Shown here: positions 1 to 11,686 of the stretch, one piece after another
Layout of the letters: every line of letters starts with the position of its first letter
How positions within the stretch are numbered: the first letter of the stretch is position 1
Source of the DNA: Darksidea phi
Lineage: Eukaryota > Ascomycota > Dothideomycetes > Pleosporales > Lentitheciaceae
NCBI GenBank assembly: GCA_030770425.1
Contig: JASJFT010000043.1
Location: 62,001-126,000, forward strand
Direction: 5' to 3'
Length of the DNA stretch: 64,000 nt
Translations under genes and position numbers: made by a program
The notes under the pieces: generated by a model
Told to the model about the DNA's origin: nothing
The model's input: only the letters and a program-made list of their open reading frames with translations
The model's database searches: none

Positions 1-76
1 GCACGTATCAGACGGCCCACGCGTACACCAGATACCATCCCCGCCAGCATCTGAAAAGGACGCAGAAGGTAGAAAA

Positions 77-1368
77 CTAACAACCACTGGGAGACAAATT
101 AGACGGGAAAGTTGTCCACCCACACGGCGAGTCCCTTGTTTGAATCGCTGCTAGTACGATCAGAGCCAGTATGCCAATAAACGCCAAAGCAGTTTGAACT
201 CTGTACCATGTTGTATTGAAGCAAGGAATAATTGTGGTGGTCGAGTGCCCGCTGATGAAGTAGTAAAGGAAGATCAAGGTGGTTGTGATCAGGTAAAACG
301 AAAAGAAGACTATTTGAGCATACCATGGCGCGGTGATCCATTGGTCCAATCCACGTGGCGGAAAAAGATTGTATGTGGTAAAACCCGTCAAGGCTATAAG
401 CGGAATAAGGTAGAGGAGACGTGTGGCGACCCCGTGGATTCCATGAGTAGGACGAAATTTAACGGCGGCTATGCGACCTCCCGAAGCTATTCTTCCCCTC
501 ACGGGTGGACTCTGCGCCTTTGGGCGTCTAAGTAGGCTGTTCTCTTCCTCCAAGGCCTTTGGTTCTAGCTCCGGCAGGTCCTGCGTATCTCGATACATGT
601 AGGCATACTCATCGGATATCCAAAGCGCCGCCGGTAGCCGTAACAGCCCAAGTATTGCGAGTGGCTGCAGTATTGTTGCCAGACTAAGATTCCAGGCATA
701 TGGAGAATTTACATCGTTACTTGTAGGGTTGGAGTCGCTGGTTAGAGCGATTAAATAGAGCGCCTGTGCGCCTTGTAATGTGACGATAAGCGTTTTCGCG
801 GCGGATGCGGAGAGTGGCTCAACGTAGGATCGACGCGGGCGTAGAATATAGGAAGAACGGCTGAGCGTAATCATATCCTCGCTGCTATCCCAAGAGGAAC
901 CAGACCAAAAGTGAGCATTAGATGCGGCCATGTCTGATGGTGTCCAATTCAGACAACGCACGCGGCGGTCAAAGATGACGAAATAGCGCCAGAGGATTGA
1001 AGTCGGATTGTAGTGACAAATACGATCGAATAGCCCGGGAGGGTCTCCGGAGAGAACGGCTGCGTACAAGAGTTAGTACTGCCACTAGAGGTATGTGTCA
1101 TTCACGGAACACAATTTGGCATACTAGGTTCAGGCACACCAGCAAGCAAGTGCGCAACTATGGGAGCGAGACATAGCGTGAAAAGTGTGATCCAGTCTGA
1201 AAAAGAAATCCCGCTCGACTGATATTGCACCCAAAAGTGAAACTTTCCGAAACCGCGTGGGCGAATTGATTTTGCATCGTGTTCTACCGCGGGAGACGCT
1301 GTAGGACTAGCGAGCGCAATGACTGTAACGAAGGAAACGAGTATTATTGTCGCACCGCGGGTCGACAT
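77..1368 (-). CDS. Fungal multi-pass membrane protein, function unknown
   Basis: Two exons (1368-1125 and 1059-77) join across a 65-bp intron with a GTATGC donor, a perfect TACTAAC branch site and a CAG acceptor. The phase closes exactly and gives 408 residues. The ATG at 1368 opens a hydrophobic signal-like segment (about residues 7-25). Six further hydrophobic segments lie near residues 59-76, 170-188, 206-228, 294-311, 330-350 and 370-387, with a charged loop near 235-290. The stretch between the first two membrane segments (DRICHYNPTSILWRYF, then NWTPSDMAASNAHFW) resembles conserved fungal hypothetical membrane proteins I have seen, but I cannot assign a role. A CRE-like TGACGTCA lies about 150 bp upstream of the start. 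The splice model is strong; the function is unknown. Confidence 0.75.
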
Positions 1369-2471
1369 AATGCGCTTCTGTGCAAACAGAGTTCTTTTTA
1401 GCTCAAAAGAGCAGCGCGTAGCGCATCTTTATAGCGGAGAGATTGTAGCCCCTGCCCTATGCGCGCCCCGGGCCTTTTGGGGCCCCTCCGATTTACTAGA
1501 GAGCCTTCAGCCGCATTAATTGACGTCATGCTGCCTGTAAAAGGAGCATGCTTTGTCTAATATTAGACGGGCCAATAAGGTGATTGGGTTATTTGTCTCG
1601 TGGCAGTTGGGGGCCAAATTAAACGAGACGGACGAAAAACGGACTCTAGCAATATGTGGCACCTGCGCACTCCTCCAGCGTATCTCTGCAACCGGTTATA
1701 CGCCACGAGACCCTCGAGCTTGGCGAGCTAGAGCAAGGTTTTGATGTCGCAAAGGAATGCTCAGCGGGGTATAAGGTTGTTATCTGCCGAAGCCATGTAA
1801 TTGACGGTGGCGAACGTCAAGCGTGAAAGGATGTAACAATCGGGTACATAAGGTTAGTAATAGTTGTTCTTTGTAGGATGCTGGTGGAATCGATTCAAGT
1901 GAGACATTAGGATCATCTTCGGCGGCTCTCTATCCCAGCATAGCGAGATTTCCAAAGAGTGTTGAGCATGGAAGCCACGAGCGCTGGCGCTGTAACTTGT
2001 CTTTACAAATCCTGAGAGCGCCTGGGCCCGATCAAGCCGACGCTATATCTTATCTTACTCTTCTCGTATAAGCTAGAATTCTATCCACGAGTGCTGCTTG
2101 GTGTGTCTTCCAGCTCGGCTATCTTCGAAAAGCGTGATGGCTCGATTTGCTTACAAGTACTTCTATTCCGTTAGTAGAGAGTCGAGGGCTATCTAAGGAC
2201 TCAATTCTTTATTACTCGAGAATATTGTTATATCGGCGGGTATAAATTATCTCTAGCTAGAGTATATCGGTTATAACGATAATACACGACCGAACGACGT
2301 GCTTAGAGGGATGGCGCAAAGGATAGTAGAAGAATAAGTAGTAATAATCTATAATAACCAATAGTTATTAGTCTAGAGAGGATCTAAGCGTGGAGTAGGG
2401 AGACCCTAGGGACAAAGAGGAAGGAGAAGATTGATAAACTAAGTATTAGTACTAAGTGGGACTTCTACTGC
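1369..2471. other. Intergenic; AT-rich second half
   Basis: No supportable gene. The first half is the 5' side of the membrane-protein gene. From about 2030 to 2470 the base composition becomes rich in A+T and TpA, with many stops in all frames, which resembles RIP-affected fungal DNA next to the decayed HET gene. This is inferred by eye. Confidence 0.5.
1521..1528. promoter_or_regulatory. CRE-like palindrome TGACGTCA
   Basis: A perfect 8-bp TGACGTCA palindrome, the consensus site of ATF/CREB bZIP factors, lies 153 bp upstream of the ATG at 1368 (-). Position and sequence are seen directly; its use as a site is inference. A bZIP gene is encoded at 41920-42927. Confidence 0.35.
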
Positions 2472-3673
2472 CTATCGTCTAGTATATTCCCGGACTGATT
2501 CGAGATAGAACGGGAAAATATTTTTCCTAACGTTGTTAGTGAGAAGCCCTCCGCGCAGAACTAACGGTTCTGGGTATTTCTTATGTTCCCAAGCTCTATC
2601 CTCGCAAAAGACATAGTTATGATGGCAGGCAAAGTACATCTGGTATTCTAATAAGATAAGTAGTCTTTGGAATAGAACCTCCTCTTGGTATGTCCACGCT
2701 CGTTCGTTCCAGGTCAATAATCGCAGTACCGCGGAGAGTGACGGTAGGGGGACAGCAAGCTCGTTTTCCTAAATCCTCTCCCCATGCTGGGGCGTTTTCA
2801 GTCGGGTCTAGTCTTTTCTATTCTGGTGCGGTAGTGCATTACTATTCTTTGCAGATGCCCTCATGAGGCACTAGGTAGCCATGTTGTAGATGCTGTCCAT
2901 GTTCTGAACTGCTCTTCGATATCAGGACCATTTTGGATGATGCACAAAGCGTCGACCTAGAGAAAGCGTTCGCCGAGATACGTAACTAACTTCATTGCAT
3001 GCAGGACAAACTTCGATATACAACTCTGATACTCATTCCGCAGCAGACCTCCTTCAGTTGTAAGGTCGTTGTAGTTAGACGTAAGCAGTCGAAGTTGTTT
3101 GGCCCCTCCCCAGATATAGCTCAACGCAACATATCTCTCATCAGCGCCTATGATGGTAACACAGTGTTTCCGGACATCGATTGCTCGCAACGCGTAACCT
3201 TTGGCATTCCGCAGCTTCAGGTGGGTTTGCTCCATGAGAGTTTTTCTCGCATTTTGTGATCTAACTCTTCAAGAAACTATAGTTTACCTGAGCCTGTGGA
3301 ATACGAGGACCGAGAACTTCCACCTTCTCTGTTCTCGATCTCATTAATAAAGCCCATACGACCGCGGAAGTGATTAGGATCGATCAGACGGTCTACTAAA
3401 ATGGGTAGATGGCGGGATTCCGATAGCATCCTGCAAATTCGGCAGCAATAGACGTTGTCTCCGTCCACGAGATCCTCGAAAGGGATATTTGCGCCTTCTT
3501 TGGTGCACAGAGCGTTTATAGCAAGTCGACAGAAGTTGCATTCGAATTGACTTGATATCATGTCCCGGAGGATCAGAGTTGGCGCACGCCTATAAACCGT
3601 CTCGTTCTGCAAAAGCCAGGAAAATGTGGCGACACCGGTCGCAGAGAGTGGCGGAGCTTGGCGGATCAGACAT
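2472..3673 (-). pseudogene. Decayed HET-domain (heterokaryon incompatibility) gene
   Basis: Recognisable HET-protein blocks lie in order on this strand but in different frames with stops between them. An ATG at 3673 begins MSDPPSSATLCDRCRHIF, the usual Cys-containing start, and hits TAG after 26 residues. A second block (3612-3277) carries further Cys pairs. The HET core RYVALSYIWGG lies at about 3130. The block GERFL-stop-VDALCIIQN at about 2955 shows the conserved Trp codon of FLWVDALCI turned into TAG. A frameshift follows, then NMDSIYNMAT with further stops, then TWNERAWTYQEEVLFQRLL (2717 onward), the classic HET C-terminal motif. Nothing recognisable follows 2472, where AT-rich DNA begins. 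The gene is clearly non-functional as read; intact relatives are typically 500-700 residues. Confidence 0.8.
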
Positions 3674-4402
3674 GAATCACGGCTCTAATGTAACGCATGT
3701 ATTGGCGCATGTCCTGCCGGAGTCCTTGCTTTGCAAGTGGAAGTCCCGCACATCCTATAAAGACATGCCTCCAGCATCTGGGCCGAGAGTAGGATGGGCT
3801 ATAGTGGGATCTTTGACAAACCAGGCGCCTTCCTTCTCAATTGGAATACACCAGAGGATATGGAGGTCGATTTGCCGGAGGACGATGCAGCGTCCGATGG
3901 AAGATTCGTTCAAAGACGAAAAGATAGTCGCTGTATGGAAGGATGCAGCTTTTCATTGTCTGGACTGGCCAGGCTAAAATGTGGTGAGAAAGGACACGTG
4001 TCAATTTCTAAACAAGAACTCTAATCCCAATGTCCCTGATCAGGGAGCGTTGAGCGACCCTTTGATATTGAATCATCCCTAAATGACCACCGCGGGATTA
4101 TTTTTGGCTCGATAATCCTAGATGCTAGGTCGCATATACTACGAAGATTGTTGTCGGCCAAGGCTGTGCAGAAGCTGACATGGCTTAGCTGCCTAGCACC
4201 CTAGGCGCCTCGCTGGGCACGAGCCACGGCCAGGGTACCGAACACCGTACCGAGCTAATAGCGTATTTTCCTTTCATGACTGCTGCCTTAGCCTAGCCGT
4301 GGCACCAAATCTAACACACAAAAGTCACGGCATCCAGAGCACGCTGACCTGTGCAAACCATTGTTTTACTTGATAGCCTGTACATACATCCAACGACCAG
4401 CC
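3674..4402. other. Intergenic region between HET pseudogene and BTB gene
   Basis: About 730 bp. One open frame on the + strand (3794-4024) shows no recognisable motif. I see nothing else supportable; the right half presumably holds the promoter of the BTB gene at 4403. Confidence 0.4.
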
Positions 4403-5490
4403 ATGGGCCAAGACTCAGGTATCGAGGACGAGGAAAAGAAGCGTCGGGACGAGCATTTTGAGAAACAGAAGACGTGTGTTTCCACCTCCTTATACGTTTA
4501 CCTCGCGCTCACTGTACCAGTCTACTCTCATCTGGGGATTATTCAGATATCAAAGTCACGTGCGGTGCCGAGACGTGGAATGTACACAGGGCTATCATAT
4601 GCCCTCAATCCGGCTTCTTCGCGCGCGCCGTCAAGTTCGGCAAGGTACTGCAAACTCATTGCCTGATGGAGTCCGATGGCGTCGTCTTACGGATATATAG
4701 GAACAAACCGAGTCTACAATCGACCTTCCAGAAGATGATCCAGAGATTATCAGACTCATGCTCGATTTCCTGTACACCTTAGATTACGATGCGCACGATA
4801 ACTCGGACACGGACGAACCTCATTCCGTTTCTCTGTGGTTCTCTTGGAATGAGCGTGATAGTTTGAGTCGACCTGAACGACGAAAGCTGCAAGAAGGCCT
4901 TTTCCGTCTGAACAACGAGGGTATGAGTAAGGCGATACTGGTAACAAACGAAACGTTCCCCGACTTAAAGGTCAGTTTTCGCCGAAAATATACTCACACT
5001 TGTGACGATCGGCTGATGCATAAGCTAGGAAAGCAGGAGGCGCTTCTTGCAGCTTCATTCCAGCGAGATGCAGAGGGACTACATCAAAGCCATTTCCGAG
5101 ATTCTGGACGATCCTACCTCCATAGAAGGCGACAAGTTTTACGCTCAAGACTATGTAGACAGCGCACCGTGTCACGCTAAACTGTACTGCATTGGGGACA
5201 AGTACGATATCCCCAGCTTGCAAACGCTCGCCCTCGCCCGCCTTAAGAGGGATATAGCCGGTCGATCGCTAGATGACGGCGTGGTGGTGAAAGCATTGTA
5301 CATTCTGATGGACAATAGCCCGGAAACAGACCAGGCAGCTCGAATGCTTGTGGCGCAGTACCTTCATAGGGATATGGATCGATTTGGAATACGGCCATGT
5401 AACCGGGATTTTTTCGAGAGGTACCCAGATCTGCATGAACACTACCTGCAGCATCAATTTGGAGATGATTGCAGGGTCACTGTGGAGTAG
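4403..5490 (+). CDS. BTB/POZ domain protein
   Basis: Four exons (4403-4473, 4521-4644, 4701-4970, 5029-5490) give 308 residues. All three introns (47, 56 and 58 bp) restore phase, and the last has a CTGAT branch site. The ATG at 4403 has a good context (ccagccATGG). The BTB core is clear: YSDIKVTCG, then WNVHRAIICPQSGFFARA, then a strand ending in DLPEDDPEIIRLMLDFLYTL. After an acidic spacer comes AKLYCIGDKYDIPSLQTLA, the usual helix following fungal BTB domains. Such proteins are often substrate adaptors for Cul3 ubiquitin ligases, but many fungal BTB-only proteins have no known partner. A second BTB gene of similar layout lies at 11687. The third intron's acceptor could instead be at 5052, also in frame. 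Confidence 0.85.
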
Positions 5491-7055
5491 CGTAACTCTG
5501 TAGCATGATTCGGTAAGGCTACAGTTGGTGCGCGGAGCTGCCTTTCTTGAGAAGCTCACTTGTGTTGGGCTATCCAAAAAATCCTCGTAATGCGATGGCC
5601 GACTGTAGATGTTCTATTGAAATATGATGTTTTCGCATATGCATCGAGGTGTATAGTAGTAAGATCAGGATCTGACATACAACATTATCCTGGTCTCGCA
5701 TTTAGCGATCTCTTTATTTCAATGTTACTTGTACGCTTTTCAACAGGCCCAAACCTGAACGAGATATTCCTCTTCGGAGGTTATCAAGATACACGATACA
5801 TAGACTTGTCATCTTCTCCTTCTCTCGTATCATACATGACTATTAATTTTCCACCGCAATAGACCTATTCAGCCAATACGATTGCTGCATCGTTTCGATA
5901 CATGGTTACTTTTAGTTCTCAGACTTCGGCCAAACTTGATCAAAGAATGCTGCTTAGAGGAGGAATTGACCGCAGCGCGGCCAAACATAGAAGTAAGGAA
6001 ACACAAATACTTATGACATCTACTAGAGTCCGTACGAGCACTAAAGGATGAATCATTTATATCTCGCTCTTTCAGAAACATATTCCTTCCAAAACAACGG
6101 TCCGAATGGTCCAATACCCCAACAAGGGGTGTACAGAATCGCACGATTCGGCCTTTTGACCACTGAAAATCGTCACCCTTAATTACTCCATGGAACAAAA
6201 TGGCAACCTATTTACTTCTAAAACCAATGGAACGCTGTCCACCAAAAGTCAATTACTACCTCTTAGATGGAAGAGGTTCCATAGATACACAATTGAGCAA
6301 ACTCAATATGGCACATGCAGGTGAGGAAAAGCTCGAATCGTTCTTATCTTCCTTCCTTTTGAGCGACTCGACACAAATATATGAAGCTTTTGGCATACAT
6401 AAGCTAACGCGTGATATACTACTCGGGTTCCCGGAGTTAGGAGCGTAGTGTTTGGAACACGAGTTTAGAGAAGACAAAGAAGAAGCAAAAGAGTAAAAGC
6501 TGGAAAGAGAGAGCACGACTCGTCCTCGTTGAGTTTGGTGCACAGTCGAAGTCCGCATAGATACGCGCTAGGGGCTTTGAGTTCCGATTCGTTTGAGAGC
6601 ATCGGGATGTAAAATTTCGTTTACCTTCTAAATGAACCATGGTTTTTGCGGTGTTCACTGTCTACAAGGACTTGTCGGAAATATTCATTACTACACTACA
6701 AACCAAAAGAGGCGAAACCCCCCAATTAAGCCAGCACTTATCTTCGACCAATTCTCCACTCCAACTGCTTCTCCTCGCCACGAAGTCGATCAAATGCACT
6801 CCAAAAGCAGTGAACATACCCAAGAAATGTAGAAATGCATCGTTCGTATCCAAGGCTACCAATTACAATGCGCATCTAACAGCCATCCAACTTATCAAGC
6901 AAGCAAGCCTGGTGTCGCAAGTATGTAACGCAGTATCCGTCGTATACAGCATCCATCAGCCGAAACAGTCTTCGTACCCAGTCCAACCGTCCTCCGCATT
7001 AACGTTCCCCAAACATTACCAATACCGCAATAGTCCTACCCATCGTAGACAACCA
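5491..7055. other. Intergenic with a possible BTB C-terminal relic
   Basis: No complete gene is supported. One short + frame (6200-6448) ends in TRDILLGFPELGA, which loosely matches the DLVIDFPEFGA ending of the BTB protein encoded at 11687, so it may be the remnant tail of a third copy. The rest, including the long + frame over 6639-7331 that runs into the antisense of the downstream gene, shows no family signal. Confidence 0.3.
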
Positions 7056-10000
7056 TCAAAGAAAAGCAGGCGTATCTTCCCTCTTCAGCCCCTCACTACC
7101 GTTCCTACTCGGACTCAGACTCTCTTCCAAAACATCAACCGGACTCCCAGCCCCACTCCCCCGCGGTGCACTCCTCTCCCTCAAAAAGCGCTCCGCCATT
7201 CGCTGTCCCGGCGTGCCCCTCCCCGTCACGCTCCCCTCAACACCGCTTTTCACACTCATCGCGTTTTCTTCGCACACCATAATCGAATCGATAATCCTCT
7301 CCTCCAACCCCGGACTAGGCTCCTTATTTAATGCTAACGTGCTAGAACTATGTTTGACTCTGATCTTCGGCCTCATAGCTTCGGCGAACTCCAACGACGT
7401 TCGTGGTGATGGTGGAGCGCCTGAGACTGCCCACGGAGACTCGAGGAGCATACGCAGCGTATCGGTATCCAGGCCAACGGTGCCTGTGCTGCGCGACAAC
7501 GTATGCATTTGATGTTGCTGTTGTTCGACTATTTCAGTGGTGCGCCGCATAGGGGCGGCGTCATTTTTGGTTGGAGTGCTGGTATTCACATGGTATGTCA
7601 AACTCGGTGTATTTGCAGTACGGAGATCGAACGTGCTCTTTGATCGGGCGGTGAGTATGCTGGGTGAGATCGGGTGCATCTTCACTTTCAGACGTTGCTG
7701 CTGCGAAGTCTGCTCCAAGCCTGCCGCTTGTGCGTGCTTTTCAGTACGTTTCCCGTTTTCCGCAGTGGTGGTATATCGCGAAAGCGTCGAAGAGCTACGA
7801 TTCAGCGCCACCGAAGAAAGGGGGAGCATCGACTTTGGCCTTGTCAAGGTAATTGGATGCGACAACGCTGTTCTGGAGTGAGTCTGCTCGGACCGTCTGA
7901 TTTGCGTGGTGGGCGTCACATTTTCTTTGCGGTTCTCCTTTCGTCTCTCCTCGTTATCGTTGAGGACCTCTTCGCTCCTCTTCGACCGGGTGTTGGGCTC
8001 GTACTTCGACGTACGATGTGTGCCAGGCACCGAGAAGTCTGAATACACCTTTGGACTAGGCGTGGCCTTTGACTTCAGCGATGAGGAGCCAGAGCTGTTG
8101 CCGGTAGGCGGGCGTGATGTTCGATGGGGCTTTGCACTGTGGCTGCTTGAGCTGCGGTTGGAATTGATAAACGGAAAGCGTTCATTCATTCGCGCAGATT
8201 TCGGCGTGCTGTTCGTTGACGTTGAGGCTGAGGAATGGTGGCTGAATGCGGAGGAGAGTGAAGACAGACGCTGTGTCCGGGGGACAGAACTCAGCGTTAG
8301 TGGAGGTGACAGGTTCCGCGCGGAACTTGGGTCTACGGGCGGTTCTGCTCGAGCAAGTGGAGAGGTGGACAGTAGATTCTGCGGTGACTTCGCTGGGCCC
8401 TTCACGACTTGCTCACTAGATTGCTTTACCGGCAAGCACTCACTTCCAAATTCTTGTCGCGGCGTAACGATATCCATCGATTGCCGTACAATAACCGTCT
8501 TCGTATCATCCTCTTCAATCTGTGTGAACTCGCGACGATGCCGCGGGGTCGGTGAACTCTGGCATATCGTAGGGGTATAGCTCCCTTGAAATGTATAGTC
8601 GCTGTGAGCATTTGTATCAAGCTCAGACACCTCATGGCTCAGCCAAGCCTTCCAGTCCCGGCTGGACCTGTTTGATTCTCTCCCGCGTTCAGGACTTGGG
8701 GTACCGATAGTGTAGCTTTTGACGGCATGGCTAGGGATGATGATCGCTGAACCGCCTTCATGGGTGGTATAGTTATCATTGGCGCCTTCAAAAGACGTAA
8801 CACTATCATTCGGTAAAATGCTCATGCCATCTGTGTTTCGAGAGTAAATGCTAGGCGACAGGGGCGAGAAGAGCTGCCTCGCTTGCGGCGATCTGGGAGT
8901 ACGCCGAGCAGGCGTCACTTGCGGTTCGACTTCTCCACCCGAGTGACCCTCTAGTTTTGCCCTCGACGGCAAACCTACCGCAGTCTTGGGTGTGTTCGTG
9001 AAAATTATATCGGCTCCTGAGAGAGTTCGGTTATGAGGACGCTCAACCACAGGTATATGCTCCACGTCAAGCGGTGTCTTCCATCGATCCTTCGACCTCG
9101 CAACTCGTTTCTCGATCTGCTCTGCGCTGGGCGTACCGATTTCCGGGGCTTGCGAGTCTCGCGTTGCAGGGCGGCTGCTACGTTGAATCAACCCCCATGT
9201 AGATGAAAAGGCGCGAGATTGAGTGCGGACGACGACTTACCTCCCAGAATGCATCCTAAAGTTGATGGACCCAAAGGTACTACCATCGCCCCCGTCCTCA
9301 TGCTCAGAGCTCGTGCTCTCTGATCCAGCCGTATCTGGTCTTGGAATCCTCACATCACCTCTCACACTCATCGTGCGATCTGGGCTAGGTGATGACTTCG
9401 CCTCTGGGGGCGTCACGGTGCGAATTGTCGACTTAAGCGCCCTGCCGAACGACTTGATGGAACTAGCCTTGCTATGAGCGGTGTTTGGGCGTTTGCGAGA
9501 CGGGGGCCGCTGATCACTGCTGATGCTGGTACGAAGATCTCTGCTGGTGCTCGAGCGCAGCTCACGGGCGGCAGGAATGTGTAACTCCTTTGTAGCGCTC
9601 GACTCGAAGACGTCACTTACTGCGCTAGGCGAAGAATTGGGCGCGCTGGTCGGAGCTTGCATAGTCTTCGGTCCATCGATCTCCTTCATGAGGGCAGAGA
9701 AGACGCGCTTCGGATCGATGGGGGAGTTCCCCTCCTCCATGAGGCTCTCCATTGGCATGGGATCTCTGAAAGCAGCCAGAGTTGGGATTAGCAGAGATTT
9801 CCTCTTTAAAGAAGAGGTGGACATGCGGCGGTCTGATTCGCTTCCGATACTGTCTTTTGCTTCGTGGATAATGGTCAAACGCTTGACGTCGCGTTGGGTG
9901 AGCGTGTTGCCTGCAGAGGAGTCGCTCCAGCTGGTGACGCGGGACGAGGGATGAGTGGCGTTGGTCTCACTGTGTAGACTCCGGTTGCTCCCCCTGCTCC

Positions 10001-11219
10001 TGTTGCTTCCATGAGATCCAGGCCTGACAAACGGTGATGGTGCTCGTTCAAGGATTGGCGTGCGAGACCTAGCTCGGAGAAGAGTGTCGTCGTCTGGGCT
10101 TGGTATGTCGAAATTCCTATCCGCTAATGCAGCCTGTTCGTGTTGAGCAGCTTGATAGCTGAAGTAGTCCCGGCTCGCCTCGATCTGCTGAACAGGAAGC
10201 GTGGTAGCGTTGTTCGATGACCGTCTGAATACCTTCTTGAACTTGTCTTTGAGCGAGTTTGAAAACGACCTCTTCTCCTTCTTATGCTGCTTAGGCATTC
10301 CGAAGTCGTCCAGAGACTCTGCCCTTCCATCATTCGATGTCTGCCGATTCTCCGAGGAGACCGAGATAATGCCTGCGGAGGTTGGACGTGTTTTCTTCTT
10401 TCGGTCCTGCCGCTTCTTGAAAGGCGCGAGGAACAGGGATGGCTTGTGCTTGACCTGCCGCTGCTGGAAGTCCTGCAGGTACTTGTCTCTGGCCTTGTCG
10501 ATGGTTTCACCTGGTCCGACGGTGACTGGCAACTGCGGGGATGCAAGAGGTGAAGGGGCAATGGCGCGAGCCTGGAGCAAGCTTGGTGAGACATCGGGGG
10601 CGGGGCTGACCCTCATGGGCGGCGGGGTAGTCAAGTACTTGGCCGGGGGGCGTGCGATTGGCGATCCCGTCTGAACACTGCTTGCGTAGTACATGGAGCG
10701 CGCCTTCCGAATCTGTTGCGAGGTGACGGACGAAGCAGCACTCTGCCGCTGCGACTTGGGCTGAGAATTCGGCCTCACGTTCTCCCCGAAGGTGATGGAA
10801 GGCTGCGCAGAAAGGGGTCTATCGCTGCCGGGCGTCGGATAGAAGGACGGAAACTTCTCCATCGCCATGGCCGGCGCTCGAGACTGACACTGGATACTGG
10901 CTATGTGTCCCGTTCGCGGGGGGTTGAGGGCTCGAAAACTTGACTCGCGGGGCGGGAAGTGGCTCCCCTGCGAGGTGAGCGACTTGCGGCTAGAAGAGCT
11001 TTTGGCACGCGAGAGCTCAGCACTACGCTTCTTGGTGTGGTCAGTCGGATCGTGCTCGCGGGCTCGGGCATAAGCAGTGGTGGCAGCGGCCAAGGCATGT
11101 CGCTGGGCTACCTCTGGGTCCAGAGGCTCCGGAATAGGCGGCGGGTGCCACTGGACGGTTGACGTGGACTTGGAGCGACGAAGACGGGAGCCAGCGTCAC
11201 TCGAGGCGCGAGCGAGCAT
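7056..11219 (-). CDS. Large disordered Ser/Arg/Pro-rich fungal protein
   Basis: Two long exons (11219-9241 and 9177-7056) join across a 63-bp intron (GTAAGT donor, TAG acceptor, phase closed) to give 1366 residues. The start at 11219 is supported by a conserved-looking N-terminus: a basic Arg/Ser patch (RLRRSKSTSTVQW) followed by a short ordered block, LDPEVAQRHALAAATTAYAR (about residues 33-52). Nearly everything else is low complexity, rich in Ser, Thr, Pro and Arg, with many R-x-x-S and S-P contexts that would suit phosphorylation. Two basic patches (KRQDRKKKTRP and DKFKKVFRRSS) could act in nuclear or membrane targeting. I know of similar uncharacterised fungal proteins but no function. 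It is transcribed divergently from the BTB gene at 11687. Confidence 0.8.
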
Positions 11220-11686
11220 TGGAGTCGACTAGTGGGTGATAAGACTAGGTACCGTTGAGGTTGTGCAGTAAGACGTTGCAGCTTAACGTAGCGAAGCTCT
11301 GCTAAGGCGTTGTAGACAAGACGACCGACGCAAAGCAGAGGCAGAAGAGCAAACCCGGGAAGCCATGCGTCGTGCCAAAGAGAGAAGTGCCGACTGAACT
11401 GTGTCGTATGACAGGCAATGGAAAGAGAAAGTGCCGAGGTCGAACGTCTGAACATGCCATTACTCCTACCTCTTACTACTCCTACCTCTTCCCTTTGTTT
11501 TCTCTCGTCTTGAGTGAGCAAGGCGCCTCTTGTCACTGTCTGCTCTCACCCAATCACAGCCTCCGTGCCTAGCCACCGTGCCAAGCCATCGTGCGCTCAC
11601 ACCACTCCAAGGCAGCAAGAAAACACAAATACCCATCCGAGCACAAGCAACTCCGGTCAACAGTCTCTCGTAGCCTCATCCCCAAC
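11220..11686. promoter_or_regulatory. Divergent promoter region, disordered protein / BTB gene
   Basis: A 467-bp shared upstream region between two start codons on opposite strands. It contains a pyrimidine-rich stretch (about 11457-11512) typical of fungal promoters and leaders. No defined element is claimed. Confidence 0.4.

Noticed and set aside
6639..7331. 230-codon + frame antisense to the end of the disordered protein
   Set aside because: Composition mirrors the Ser/Arg-rich antisense strand; no domain and no start context.
7906..8580. 224-codon + frame inside the disordered-protein gene
   Set aside because: A shadow of the 1366-residue gene on the opposite strand, which has the matching splice junction.
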